Source of the DNA: Eikenella corrodens
GTDB lineage: Bacteria > Pseudomonadota > Gammaproteobacteria > Burkholderiales > Neisseriaceae
Assembly (NCBI RefSeq): GCF_003990355.1
Contig: NZ_CP034670.1
Span: 1,736,001 to 1,800,000 of the forward strand
DNA length: 64,000 bases
Direction: 5' to 3'
Under the pieces are notes generated by a model. The model had not been told where the DNA came from and ran no database searches. It worked only from the letters and a program-made list of their open reading frames with translations. A program made the translations under genes and the position numbers. This document shows, one piece after another, positions 52,265-60,723 of this stretch; position 1 is the stretch's first letter, and each line of letters begins with the position of its first letter.

Positions 52265-52972
52265 ATGAGATCTAAATGGGTGCTAGTTGGTTTACTAAGT
52301 ATTGCCAGCTACTCTTTTGCAGATAGCAATAAAACTATTAATGGTGTAGATTTTTTACAAATAGGTACTCCTAAATCTACAATTTTATCTAGAGCTAGGC
52401 AACTAGATGGGAAGCAACAAGCGACAAATGAAGACGAACATTCTTTTCACCCACCAGCTGATCCCATTATTTTTGAGAAAATTAAATTACACAATTTAGA
52501 ATTTGATTGGGTTAGTGTCTATTTTGAAAACAACCAACTATATCGTATGGAAATCTTCTATTCCCCATGGAAAATTAACAACGAAATGGGTGGTTTCTCA
52601 TTTGACCAAAAAATTCACCATAACTTTCAAAATTTAATAGCAAATCTTAAAAACCAGTATGATTTTGGCAATGGTACAGAAACTGAAAAATTTGAAGGTG
52701 TTGGTGGTGATCATGCCTGCGATAGGCCTGTGATCATTAGAAATAAAATATGGAACATCCAAAGCGCTAGCCATATCATTGCTACCTATACTGAAACACA
52801 AATGATTGAGCTTACAAGTTATAGAGTATTGAGCATTAACGATGCCGCAACTATGGGTTGTCAATATCCAGCTGAAGCTAGCATCATTATTTATGATAAA
52901 AACATCAATAACCAAGTTTTACTACTCAATGATCAAAAACGATTAGAGTGGGAACAAAACAATCCAAACTAA
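52265..52972 (+). CDS. AT-rich exported protein of unknown family
   Basis: The 235-residue protein starts MRSKWVLVGLLSIASYSFA, a clear signal peptide, and continues DSNKTINGVDFLQIGTPKST. Two cysteines in the C-terminal half (DHACDRP, TMGCQYP) may form a disulfide. I do not recognise it. The region is strongly AT-rich and uses codons (AAA, ATT, TTA) unlike its neighbours, indicating recent transfer. GGAAAACATT precedes the ATG; an in-frame ATG at 52253 is an alternative start. No partner gene is present. Confidence 0.7.
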   Translation: MRSKWVLVGLLSIASYSFADSNKTINGVDFLQIGTPKSTILSRARQLDGKQQATNEDEHSFHPPADPIIFEKIKLHNLEFDWVSVYFENNQLYRMEIFYSPWKINNEMGGFSFDQKIHHNFQNLIANLKNQYDFGNGTETEKFEGVGGDHACDRPVIIRNKIWNIQSASHIIATYTETQMIELTSYRVLSINDAATMGCQYPAEASIIIYDKNINNQVLLLNDQKRLEWEQNNPN

Positions 52973-53039
52973 ACTATAAATTTATTTAAACTCCTATTTT
53001 CAGGTAACCTAAAATCCATTTTTCAATTAAGGAATAAAT

Positions 53040-54848
53040 ATGCGTACCAACTACTGCGGCCTCATTAGCGAGCAATACCTCGACCAAACCGTCACCGTCA
53101 AAGGCTGGGTGCACCGCCGGCGCGACCACGGCGGCGTGATTTTTATCGACCTGCGTGACCGAGAAGGCATTGTCCAAGTCGTGATTGACCCCGACACTCC
53201 CGAAGCGTTTGCGCTGGCCGATTCTGCCCGCAACGAATATGTTTTGAGCATCACCGGCCGCGTGCGCAACCGCCCCGAAGGCACCACCAACGACAAAATG
53301 GTGTCCGGCAAAATCGAGATTTTGGCCAAAGAAATCGAAATCCTGAACCCCGCCGCCACGCCGCCGTTCATGATTGACGACGAAAACATCAGCGAAACCG
53401 TGCGCCTGCAAAACCGCGTCATCGACCTGCGCCGCCCCGTGATGCAGCGCAATCTGCGCCTGCGTTATCAGGTAGCCATGGGCGTACGCCGCTATTTGGA
53501 CGCGCAAGGCTTCATCGACATCGAAACGCCGATGCTGACCCGCTCCACCCCCGAAGGCGCACGCGACTACCTCGTGCCGAGCCGTGTGCATCCCGGCGAA
53601 TTCTTCGCCCTGCCCCAATCGCCGCAACTCTTCAAACAACTGTTGATGGTGGCAGGCTTCGATCGTTACTACCAAATCACCAAATGCTTCCGCGACGAAG
53701 ACCTGCGTGCCGACCGCCAGCCTGAATTCACCCAAATCGACTTGGAAACCTCGTTCCTGAACGAGGATGAAATCATGGACATCACCGAGGGCATGGCCAA
53801 ACAGGTGTTCAAAGACGCGCTGGGCGTGGAACTGGGCGATTTCCCGCGTATGCCCTATTCCGAAGCCATGTTCTACTACGGCTCCGACAAGCCCGATATG
53901 CGCATCAGCCTGAAATTCACCGAGCTGACCGATTTGATGAAAACGGAAGAATTCAAAGTATTCCGTGGCGCAGCCGATATGAAAGGCGGCCGCGTGGTGG
54001 CTCTGCGCGTGCCCAACGGCGCGAAACTCAGCCGCAAGGAAATCGACGAATACACCCAATTTGCCGGCATCTACGGCGCGAAAGGCTTGGCCTACATCAA
54101 AGTCAATGATGTAACCAATTTGAGCAACGGCGAAAACAGCGGTTTGCAGTCGCCCATCGTCAAATTCCTGTCCGAAAGCAGCCTGCAGGAAATCATCAAA
54201 CGCACCGGCGCGCAAAACGGCGACATCATCTTCTTCGGCGCGGACAAAGCCAAAGTAGTGAACGAAGCCATTGGCGCATTGCGGATTAAAATCGGCAAAG
54301 AGCACGGTGCGGAAAACGGCTACTTTGTGGACGAATGGAAACCACTGTGGGTGGTGGATTTCCCGATGTTCGAATACGACGAAGAAAACGACCGCTGGGC
54401 CGCCATGCACCATCCGTTCACCTCACCCAAACCCGGCCATGAAGACCTGATGGAATCCGACCCCGAAAACTGCCTGGCCCGCGCCTACGACATGGTTCTG
54501 AACGGCTGGGAAATCGGCGGCGGCTCCATCCGTATCCACCGTGCCGACATTCAGGAAAAAGTGTTCGCCGCACTGAAAATCACGCCTGAAGAGCAGCAGG
54601 AAAAATTCGGTTTCCTCTTGGACAACCTGAAATTCGGCGCACCGCCGCACGGTGGTTTGGCCTTCGGCCTCGACCGTTTGGTGGCCTTGATGGCGCAAGC
54701 CGAATCCATCCGCGATGTGATTGCCTTCCCGAAAACGCAACGCGCGCAAGACCTGCTGGTGGACGCCCCCAACCATGTGGACGAACTCCAACTGCGCGAA
54801 CTGCACCTGCGCCTACGCCAGAAGCAAACCGAGCAGAAAGAAGCGTAA
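53040..54848 (+). CDS. aspS: Aspartyl-tRNA synthetase
   Basis: The 602-residue class II synthetase begins with the anticodon-binding OB fold (VTVKGWVHRRRDHGGVIFIDLRD) and has class II motif 2 (YYQITKCFRDEDLRADRQPEF) and motif 3 (FGLDRLVALMA). The GAD insertion domain of bacterial AspRS is present at about 290-420. It may be the non-discriminating type. A Kingella-type uptake sequence (54176-54187) is inside the gene. A strong non-DUS terminator follows. Confidence 0.96.
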   Translation: MRTNYCGLISEQYLDQTVTVKGWVHRRRDHGGVIFIDLRDREGIVQVVIDPDTPEAFALADSARNEYVLSITGRVRNRPEGTTNDKMVSGKIEILAKEIEILNPAATPPFMIDDENISETVRLQNRVIDLRRPVMQRNLRLRYQVAMGVRRYLDAQGFIDIETPMLTRSTPEGARDYLVPSRVHPGEFFALPQSPQLFKQLLMVAGFDRYYQITKCFRDEDLRADRQPEFTQIDLETSFLNEDEIMDITEGMAKQVFKDALGVELGDFPRMPYSEAMFYYGSDKPDMRISLKFTELTDLMKTEEFKVFRGAADMKGGRVVALRVPNGAKLSRKEIDEYTQFAGIYGAKGLAYIKVNDVTNLSNGENSGLQSPIVKFLSESSLQEIIKRTGAQNGDIIFFGADKAKVVNEAIGALRIKIGKEHGAENGYFVDEWKPLWVVDFPMFEYDEENDRWAAMHHPFTSPKPGHEDLMESDPENCLARAYDMVLNGWEIGGGSIRIHRADIQEKVFAALKITPEEQQEKFGFLLDNLKFGAPPHGGLAFGLDRLVALMAQAESIRDVIAFPKTQRAQDLLVDAPNHVDELQLRELHLRLRQKQTEQKEA

Positions 54849-54858
54849 ACTGCCAAAC

Positions 54859-54898
54859 ACACAGCCTGAAAACACCGCAGTTTTCAGGCTGTGTTTTA
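54859..54898 (+). terminator. Intrinsic terminator of aspS
   Basis: ACACAGCCTGAAAAC (54859-54873) pairs perfectly with GTTTTCAGGCTGTGT (54880-54894) and is followed by TTTT. Confidence 0.9.
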
Positions 54899-54956
54899 TT
54901 CTGAACCATAGTGCTTGCAACTGTATTTCAGGATAGGCAAAGTCATAATGGCTACA

Positions 54957-55060
54957 TATAGTGGATTAACAAAAATCAGGACAAGGCGGCGAGCCGCAGA
55001 CAGTACACACGTTACGGCAAGGCGAGACAACGCCGTACTGGTTTTTGTTAATTCACTATA
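54957..55060. repeat. Correia-like element (11)
   Basis: This is the most canonical 104-bp copy: TATAGTGGATTAACAAAAAT, GCCGCAGACAGTACACACGT, ACGGCAAGGCGAGACAACGC, CACTATA. With the terminator and the nrdR promoter it explains the 54849-55170 gap. Confidence 0.95.
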
Positions 55061-55097
55061 CCAAGCAAACCAACACCACAGGAAAAAAATTAATACT

Positions 55098-55126
55098 TTG
55101 GTTATGGTGCTCGCTTAGAGTACAAT
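55098..55126 (+). promoter_or_regulatory. Sigma-70 promoter of nrdR
   Basis: TTGGTT (55098-55103) and TACAAT (55121-55126) are 17 bases apart and 45 bases before nrdR. Confidence 0.5.
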
Positions 55127-55170
55127 ACCCACAGCAAACTGCTGTTATATAAAATATTAACTCCCAACCT

Positions 55171-55632
55171 ATGAAATGCCCCTTCTGCCACCATAACAAC
55201 ACCCAAGTAATCGACTCCCGGCTGCTGGAAGAACAAAACAGCATCCGCCGCCGTCGCCGCTGCGCTGCCTGCGACCGCCGCTTCAGCACCTACGAAACCG
55301 TAGAGCTGCGGATGCCGCAGATTATCAAAAACAACGGCGAGCGCGTTATGTTTGATCCGCTCAAACTGCAAACCAGCCTGCAACGCGCCCTGCACAAACG
55401 CCCTATTTCCGCCGAAGCCATCGAACACACCGTGCACGAAATTGAAGAGTGCCTGTATAAAACCGGCAGCAAAGAAGTGCCCTCTCGCCTGATTGGCGAA
55501 TTGGTGATGGAACGGCTTGCCAAGCTCGACCAAGTGGCGTATGTGCGCTTCGCCTCCGTGTATAAAAGCTTTAAAGACGTGGCCGAATTTACCCGTACCG
55601 TAGCCGGACTGGAACGCACCGACCATTCCTAG
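55171..55632 (+). CDS. nrdR: Transcriptional repressor NrdR
   Basis: The 153-residue repressor of ribonucleotide reductase genes has the N-terminal zinc ribbon MKCPFCHHNNTQVIDSR ... RCAACDRRFSTYE and an ATP-cone domain (about 49-140: VMFDPLKLQTSLQRALHKRP). It senses ATP/dATP and binds NrdR boxes. No nrd genes are in the window. Confidence 0.95.
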   Translation: MKCPFCHHNNTQVIDSRLLEEQNSIRRRRRCAACDRRFSTYETVELRMPQIIKNNGERVMFDPLKLQTSLQRALHKRPISAEAIEHTVHEIEECLYKTGSKEVPSRLIGELVMERLAKLDQVAYVRFASVYKSFKDVAEFTRTVAGLERTDHS

Positions 55633-55737
55633 CCTCATCCCCGCAATGCTGCGCAAAATCCTGCAAACCCGCTGCGCCATGCAGCCCGTTTTGCTATACT
55701 GCGCTCCGTTTACGTTTACTGACTCCAAGGAAAACCC

Positions 55738-56334
55738 ATGAATCACTCCCGCACATCCCTCCTCCTGCTTGCCCTTTCAGGCAGCCTCTTGTTAGCCGGC
55801 TGCAACCAACAGGCCGAAACCTCCGTGGTTGCCCCCAGCGCCAGCGAAGTAGCCGCTGCTTCCGCAACTGCTGCCGCATCTGCCGCCGCACAAAATCCCA
55901 GCCAAACCCTGGCTACCGAAGACGGCGTCATCAGCCTCACCGTAAACGGCCATTTTGAAGACAAACTAGCCGAAGCCGCCCAATATGTCGACGGCGCCGA
56001 CAGCAACAAACCCAGCCTGCTGCAATACGACGCCGACCAAGACATCACCATCACCGTCAGCAACTTCGGCGCTCCCAAGCAGCCGGCCGAAGCCTACTTC
56101 GCCAAACTGAACGAAAGCCTGAAAGCCGACCAAAGCCTGAAAGACACCGCCGTAGACACCCCTGCCGACCAGCGCATGGGCTACCGCTTCAGCCACGGAC
56201 AAGACGATAACGCGCTCAACGAAAGCTGCGTAGCCGTGTATGCCAAAAACCTCTATACCGTCTGCGCCGCCAGCAGCACCGCCTCCCTCCCCGAGCTGGA
56301 TGCCCTGCTGAAAAACCTCACGGTAAAACAATAA
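55738..56334 (+). CDS. Putative lipoprotein with Ala/Ser-rich linker
   Basis: The 198-residue protein has a lipobox (LLLAGC, cysteine at residue 22), an Ala/Ser-rich linker (residues 30-60) and a C-terminal domain of about 130 residues with two cysteines (NESCVAVYA, YTVCAAS) that may pair. The family is not recognised. An extended -10 (TGCTATACT, 55692-55700) and CAAGGAAAACCC ribosome binding site lie upstream. Confidence 0.75.
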   Translation: MNHSRTSLLLLALSGSLLLAGCNQQAETSVVAPSASEVAAASATAAASAAAQNPSQTLATEDGVISLTVNGHFEDKLAEAAQYVDGADSNKPSLLQYDADQDITITVSNFGAPKQPAEAYFAKLNESLKADQSLKDTAVDTPADQRMGYRFSHGQDDNALNESCVAVYAKNLYTVCAASSTASLPELDALLKNLTVKQ

Positions 56335-56423
56335 ACCTCATACCAAACAATCCGCCGAGCTGCCAAAGCCCAGCGGATTTTGTTTGCTTGCCCGTATTAC
56401 CGTTTTGCTTGTTGCCATATAGC

Positions 56424-56527
56424 TATAGTGAATTAACAAAAACCAGTACGGCGTTGGCACGCCTTGCCGTAACGTGTGTACTGTTTGCGGCTCGCCGCCT
56501 TGTCCTGATTTTTGTTAATCCACTATA
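56424..56527. repeat. Correia-like element (12)
   Basis: This 104-bp copy is in the reverse core orientation with a left end TATAGTGAATTAACAAAAAC. Confidence 0.93.
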
Positions 56528-56583
56528 TAAGCAAGCCAGCTTAATTTCCGCCACAGCGGCGGCCTGCCCTGTCGCACCGGCTG

Positions 56584-56624
56584 CGGCTACCTGAAAACCA
56601 AGAACCATGCTTTTCAGGTAGCCT
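56584..56624 (-). terminator. DUS-pair terminator of the DUF2788 gene
   Basis: CGGCTACCTGAAAA (56584-56597) and TTTTCAGGTAGCCT (56611-56624) face each other just after the gene. Confidence 0.5.
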
Positions 56625-56631
56625 GAATCTG

Positions 56632-56832
56632 CTACTTCAAAATCACATTCACCAACACTTCTTTCATCAAAAAGCCCATCACGCCCAGGCCAAGCACAAA
56701 AAACAGCACGGCCATGCCGAATTTGCTGGCGCCGGATTTTTTGCCCAAGTCCCAAATAATGAAGCCGATGAAGATAACCAGCACGCTGAGGCCGATTTTC
56801 ATACCCCAGGCGGAAAGTTGGGCTTCGGTCAT
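56632..56832 (-). CDS. DUF2788 small membrane protein
   Basis: The 66-residue protein has two hydrophobic helices (LSVLVIFIGFIIWDL and FGMAVLFFVLGLGVMGFLM) and the linker GKKSGASK typical of DUF2788 proteins. Function is unknown. AAGGAAAC precedes the ATG. Confidence 0.8.
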   Translation of the reverse strand: MTEAQLSAWGMKIGLSVLVIFIGFIIWDLGKKSGASKFGMAVLFFVLGLGVMGFLMKEVLVNVILK

Positions 56833-56931
56833 GATGTTTCCTTTTTAATTAAGATGGTGTGAAGGGCGCATTATATCGCTAAAGTTTGTGCAAGGCAGCG
56901 GGGCGGCAACAGGCTACCTGAAAGATACGCA

Positions 56932-58323
56932 TCATGCGTTTTCTTTCAATATCTCGCGCCAGCGGGCTACCTGAAACCTCACCTGATCCGGTGCGGTGCC
57001 GCCCAAGTGGTTGCGGGCGTTCAGGCTGCCTTCGGGGGTGAGCACTTCATAAACATCGTTTTCAATCAATGTGCTGAAGCCTTGCAGCACGGTGATCGGC
57101 AGGTCTTCCAGCCCGCAGCCTGCCTGTTCGGCGTGGCGCACGGCTTGGGCGACGGCTTCGTGGCTGTCGCGGAAGGGCAGGCCTTTTTTCACCAGATAAT
57201 CGGCCAAATCGGTGGCGGTGGCGAAGCCTTGCAGCACGGCGGCGCGCATGGCTTCGGGCTTCACGGTGATGCCGCGCATCATATCGGCGTAAATCCGCAG
57301 CGTGTCGATGAGCGTGTCCACCGTGTCAAACAGCGGCTCTTTGTCTTCCTGATTGTCTTTGTTATACGCCAGCGGCTGGGATTTCATCAGCATTATCAGG
57401 CCGGTGAGATGGCCGATGACGCGGCCGGATTTGCCGCGCACGAGTTCGGGCACGTCGGGGTTTTTCTTCTGCGGCATGATGGACGAACCGGTGCAGAAGC
57501 GGTCGGCGATGTCGATGAAGCCGAAGCGGGGCGACATCCACAAAATCAGTTCTTCGGACAGGCGGCTCAAATGCACCATCACCAGCGAGGCGGCGGCGGT
57601 AAATTCGATGGCGAAGTCGCGGTCGGACACGGCATCGAGCGAGTTTTGGCAGATTTGCTCGAAGCCCAACAGCGCGGCGGTGGTTTCGCGGCGGACGGGG
57701 AAGGTGGTGCCGGCCAGCGCGGCAGCGCCCAGCGGCATGCGGTTGGTGCGGCGGCGGCAGTCGGCCATGCGTTCGTCGTCGCGGCCGAACATTTCCACAT
57801 AGGCGAGCAGGTGGTGGCCGAAGCTGACGGGCTGGGCTACCTGAAGATGCGTGAAGCCGGGCATGACGGTGGCGGCGTTTTGCTCGGCCAAATCGAGCAG
57901 GGCAGCCTGCAAATCTTTAATCAGGCGGCGGATGGCGGAGATTTCGTCGCGCAGCCATAGGCGGATGTCGGTGGCGACTTGGTCGTTGCGGCTGCGGCCG
58001 GTGTGCAGGCGTTTGCCGGCATCGCCGATTTTGTCGGTGAGGCGGCGTTCGATGTTCATGTGCACGTCTTCCAAATCAAGCGACCATTGCAGGCAGCCTG
58101 CTTCGATTTCGGCTTGGATTTCGGCCATGCCGTGCCGGATGTCGGCCAAATCCTGCGCGGAGAGCACGCCGGCTTCGTGCAGCATCTGCGCGTGCGCGAG
58201 CGAGCCTTGGATGTCCCAGCGGGCAAGGCGTTGGTCGAAACCAATCGAGCCGGTGTATTGTTTGACGAGTTCGGACACGGGCTCGTTGAAGCGGCCGGAC
58301 CAGGTTTTGTTGTCGGTGGTCAT
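56932..58323 (-). CDS. argH: Argininosuccinate lyase
   Basis: The 463-residue enzyme makes arginine and fumarate from argininosuccinate. The fumarase-superfamily signature GSSIMPQKKNPD (about residue 280), HTGRSRNDQVATDIRL and THLQVAQPVSFGHHLLAY are present. In the last block the usual HLQRAQP has V for R, and the DNA there (57836-57847, GGGCTACCTGAA) is an uptake sequence. A second one near the C-terminus encodes RFQVARW. Kingella-type GGCAGCCTGC cores also lie in the gene. Confidence 0.96.
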   Translation of the reverse strand: MTTDNKTWSGRFNEPVSELVKQYTGSIGFDQRLARWDIQGSLAHAQMLHEAGVLSAQDLADIRHGMAEIQAEIEAGCLQWSLDLEDVHMNIERRLTDKIGDAGKRLHTGRSRNDQVATDIRLWLRDEISAIRRLIKDLQAALLDLAEQNAATVMPGFTHLQVAQPVSFGHHLLAYVEMFGRDDERMADCRRRTNRMPLGAAALAGTTFPVRRETTAALLGFEQICQNSLDAVSDRDFAIEFTAAASLVMVHLSRLSEELILWMSPRFGFIDIADRFCTGSSIMPQKKNPDVPELVRGKSGRVIGHLTGLIMLMKSQPLAYNKDNQEDKEPLFDTVDTLIDTLRIYADMMRGITVKPEAMRAAVLQGFATATDLADYLVKKGLPFRDSHEAVAQAVRHAEQAGCGLEDLPITVLQGFSTLIENDVYEVLTPEGSLNARNHLGGTAPDQVRFQVARWREILKENA

Positions 58324-58363
58324 GATGGGGTTCCTTTGTATGAAGTTGGGGGATAGGATGGGG

Positions 58364-58401
58364 TGCAGGCTGCTTTTGCTATCCGGGATAAAGGGCAGCC
58401 T
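58364..58401 (-). terminator. Hairpin between the Doc-like gene and argH
   Basis: AGGCTGC (58367-58373) and GCAGCCT (58395-58401) pair. The left side is the Kingella-type TGCAGGCTGCTT (58364-58375). Confidence 0.45.
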
Positions 58402-58403
58402 TA

Positions 58404-58853
58404 TTATTCGCTGATGGCGCAGAATAATTCATATTTCAGGCTTTCGGAAAATTCGTCTTCGTTTTCAATAATGGACGTAACCATTTTCAGCAACAATTCT
58501 TTTGAAATTTTACTTTCGGCAAGCCACACCACGATATTTTCCATTTCAAGCACGAATTTCCTAATGCAATAATCGTAACCGTTTATTTCCAGAAAATATG
58601 CGCCTAAAACCAGGCTGGAACGTTTGTTGCCGTCGCAGAAAGCATGTAATTTATTGATGGAATATACCAAATGGGCGAGTTTTTCTTCAAAGGTCGGATA
58701 ATACAGGTCGTTTTGTATATGTGCCAATGCACTCTCCAGCCTGCCTTCCCCGTCAGGATAAATGCCGTCCAGGCCTCCCGATTTCTCAATAATCCATTTA
58801 TGGGTTTGCACGGCGTGATAAACATCGAAATAAAAAACAGGTATTTCCGACAT
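58404..58853 (-). CDS. Doc/Fic-family protein, putative toxin of a two-gene module
   Basis: The 149-residue protein has the Fic/Doc core: N-terminal GGLDGIYPDGEGRLESALAHI, then FEEKLAHLVYSINKLHAFCDGNKRSSLVLGAYFL. The catalytic motif HAFCDGNKR has Lys where AMPylating Fic proteins have a second Gly, as in Doc, which phosphorylates EF-Tu. No inhibitory (S/T)xxxE(G/N) helix is evident. Its ATG directly follows the stop of the upstream DNA-binding gene (TAAATG), so the pair is coupled. A toxin role is inferred. Confidence 0.8.
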   Translation of the reverse strand: MSEIPVFYFDVYHAVQTHKWIIEKSGGLDGIYPDGEGRLESALAHIQNDLYYPTFEEKLAHLVYSINKLHAFCDGNKRSSLVLGAYFLEINGYDYCIRKFVLEMENIVVWLAESKISKELLLKMVTSIIENEDEFSESLKYELFCAISE

Positions 58854-59876
58854 TTACCGCTCCTTCAAGCGTTTCAATACGGCCATGGTTTCTTCGGTAT
58901 CTTCCAACTGTTCCTGCAAAGAGCGGCTTTTCTCCCCCAAGAACCGGTCGAAATCGCCCGTTGGGATTTCTTGGATATAGCACGCCAGTTTTTCGTGCAA
59001 TGCCTCCCTGAACCCCAAATCCCTGCTCGACATTTTTACCCTGGCATCCATAATAAACGGCTGAAGATAGGGGTTGTCGGCAGCTTCTTCTATTAATTTG
59101 TCCAATTCTCCGGGCAGCAGTTTCCTACCCAACTGCTCCGACTGTTTTTTCAATTCCGCCACCAATCCGTTTTCGAGGCTGCCGATTGCCTTTAAAACTT
59201 CCGAATACATGGTGTCCCGTGTTTTGTCCTTTGCGGCCAGATTTAATATTTTTTTATATTCTTTCGTGTTTTCACAAAATACGGCCTGATAAATTTTGTC
59301 GGTATAAACGGCATATTTATGGTTGCCCATTTCCAAAAAATCCCTCAGGGCATCGGTAAACTGCTTGCGGTAGCTTTCTTCCATGTAGGCTGACGGCAGA
59401 TAGTCGCTGTCGCGCTGGTTGATAAACTTGGTGCTGCCGCCGGATTTTTTGGCAATCACATCAATAACGATATCGAGCATCCGGCTGCGGATGGCCTTTG
59501 CTTGTTCGCTCTCGGTAACCAGCATGGCGAGATTGAGTACGGCTCGGAAGGAAAAAATACCAAGAATGGAAGCCTTCGTGCCGATGGTAGCGACATTTGT
59601 GTCGCCACCATGAGCTAGTTTAATGTTTTTCAGAGAATTTCCGCGCAACACCCGGTAACCGTTCCTTTTCAGTTCATCGCTATATTTTTCGATATAGCGT
59701 TCAATTGTCCTTTCATCTACATCCAAAATAACAGCAACCTGCTGCTTGGTAAAAACGGTTTCGCCTTCAAAGCCCAAGCCGCCAAGCTGCAAGCTGTTTT
59801 CCAGTTCGCTCACGGCATATTGGTTATTCAGAATATTGCTGCGCGCGACAAGGGAGGTGGTCAAATCTCGGCTCAT
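58854..59876 (-). CDS. DNA-binding protein paired with a Doc-like protein
   Basis: The 340-residue protein has an N-terminal helix-turn-helix-like block (about 40-75: FTKQQVAVILDVDERTIERY then NGYRVLRG), a central conserved core (TNVATIGTKASILGIFSFRA, MLVTESEQAKAIRSRMLDIV, FINQRDSDYLPSAYMEESYR) and a C-terminal coiled region. I associate this architecture with uncharacterised DNA-binding proteins encoded next to Fic/Doc genes. The ATG at 59876 is chosen for its GGAG site; an upstream ATG at 59909 is less likely. It may autoregulate and neutralise the partner. Confidence 0.7.
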   Translation of the reverse strand: MSRDLTTSLVARSNILNNQYAVSELENSLQLGGLGFEGETVFTKQQVAVILDVDERTIERYIEKYSDELKRNGYRVLRGNSLKNIKLAHGGDTNVATIGTKASILGIFSFRAVLNLAMLVTESEQAKAIRSRMLDIVIDVIAKKSGGSTKFINQRDSDYLPSAYMEESYRKQFTDALRDFLEMGNHKYAVYTDKIYQAVFCENTKEYKKILNLAAKDKTRDTMYSEVLKAIGSLENGLVAELKKQSEQLGRKLLPGELDKLIEEAADNPYLQPFIMDARVKMSSRDLGFREALHEKLACYIQEIPTGDFDRFLGEKSRSLQEQLEDTEETMAVLKRLKER

Positions 59877-59998
59877 TGCTCCGTCCTTATGTTCAAAATG
59901 TCTTCGCACCGATGATTGGCGAATTATGGCTGCCTCAGTCCGGTAAGTGCGCGGGTTTCAGGTAGCCCCGAGCATGGGTTGCCCGAACCGCGGCTATC

Positions 59999-60649
59999 TC
60001 ACGATTTATATTGCAGCTTTTGGATAATGGCAAGCCGTTCGGCTTCGTTTTCCGCGTCTATCAGGCTTTGCAGGATTTTCGGCAGGCGTTTGCCGTGCGG
60101 CAGGGTGAAGACGGGGAGGGACAGTGAGTAGTATTTGGCGTTATTGATGATTTCAGTCTGCTCATCCAAATCGGCAAGGGCTTGCTCCATTTCGGCCAAT
60201 GTGGCTTCCACTTGTTCGTCTGTGGCATTGTCGGGCAGTGGTGTGAGCACGATTTCGGTAAGCTCGGGCATGTCATTGGCTTGTATGGTGAGGTAGGCGG
60301 ACATGAATTCGATGCTTGGGTAGCTTAAGTTATGCCAAGCATAAAATGCTTCTTTACGGTAACGCGGCTTGTTCGTGCCATTGAGCGGAGTTTCACTGAA
60401 TTTAGTGTGGATAAACAGGCCTTTGGGGCTGAGCGTGAGCTTGGGGCGGCGGTCGATCAGGGTGTAGAAGAACGGAATGAGGAAAGCTGTCAGAAAGATG
60501 ATGCCCAGTACGACAAAAGCGGAAGGAATACTGTCGAACGGCAGCAAAAGCAGCGTGATGGCAATGGTGGTACAAGTGGAAAGCGGCAGAGCTAGGCGGC
60601 GTAAAACAGCTAGGGGGCTGTTGTATAAGGTGTATTCGTTGGCGGGCAT
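59999..60649 (-). CDS. Membrane protein of unknown function with PH-like domain
   Basis: The 216-residue protein has two adjacent membrane helices (about 20-37 and 43-63) followed by a soluble domain containing RPKLTLSPKGLFIHTKF and YAWHNLSYPSI, a pattern seen in bacterial PH-like (STM3941-type) proteins. The C-terminal third is helical and acidic. No function can be given. It stands between the Doc-like module and greB on the minus strand. Confidence 0.65.
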   Translation of the reverse strand: MPANEYTLYNSPLAVLRRLALPLSTCTTIAITLLLLPFDSIPSAFVVLGIIFLTAFLIPFFYTLIDRRPKLTLSPKGLFIHTKFSETPLNGTNKPRYRKEAFYAWHNLSYPSIEFMSAYLTIQANDMPELTEIVLTPLPDNATDEQVEATLAEMEQALADLDEQTEIINNAKYYSLSLPVFTLPHGKRLPKILQSLIDAENEAERLAIIQKLQYKS

Positions 60650-60723
60650 AGCAGTCTCTTTTTATGGAAATAATGGAAATAAATAGCGTTTCAGGTAGCC
60701 TTATTTGTTGCCCTCCGGCACAA

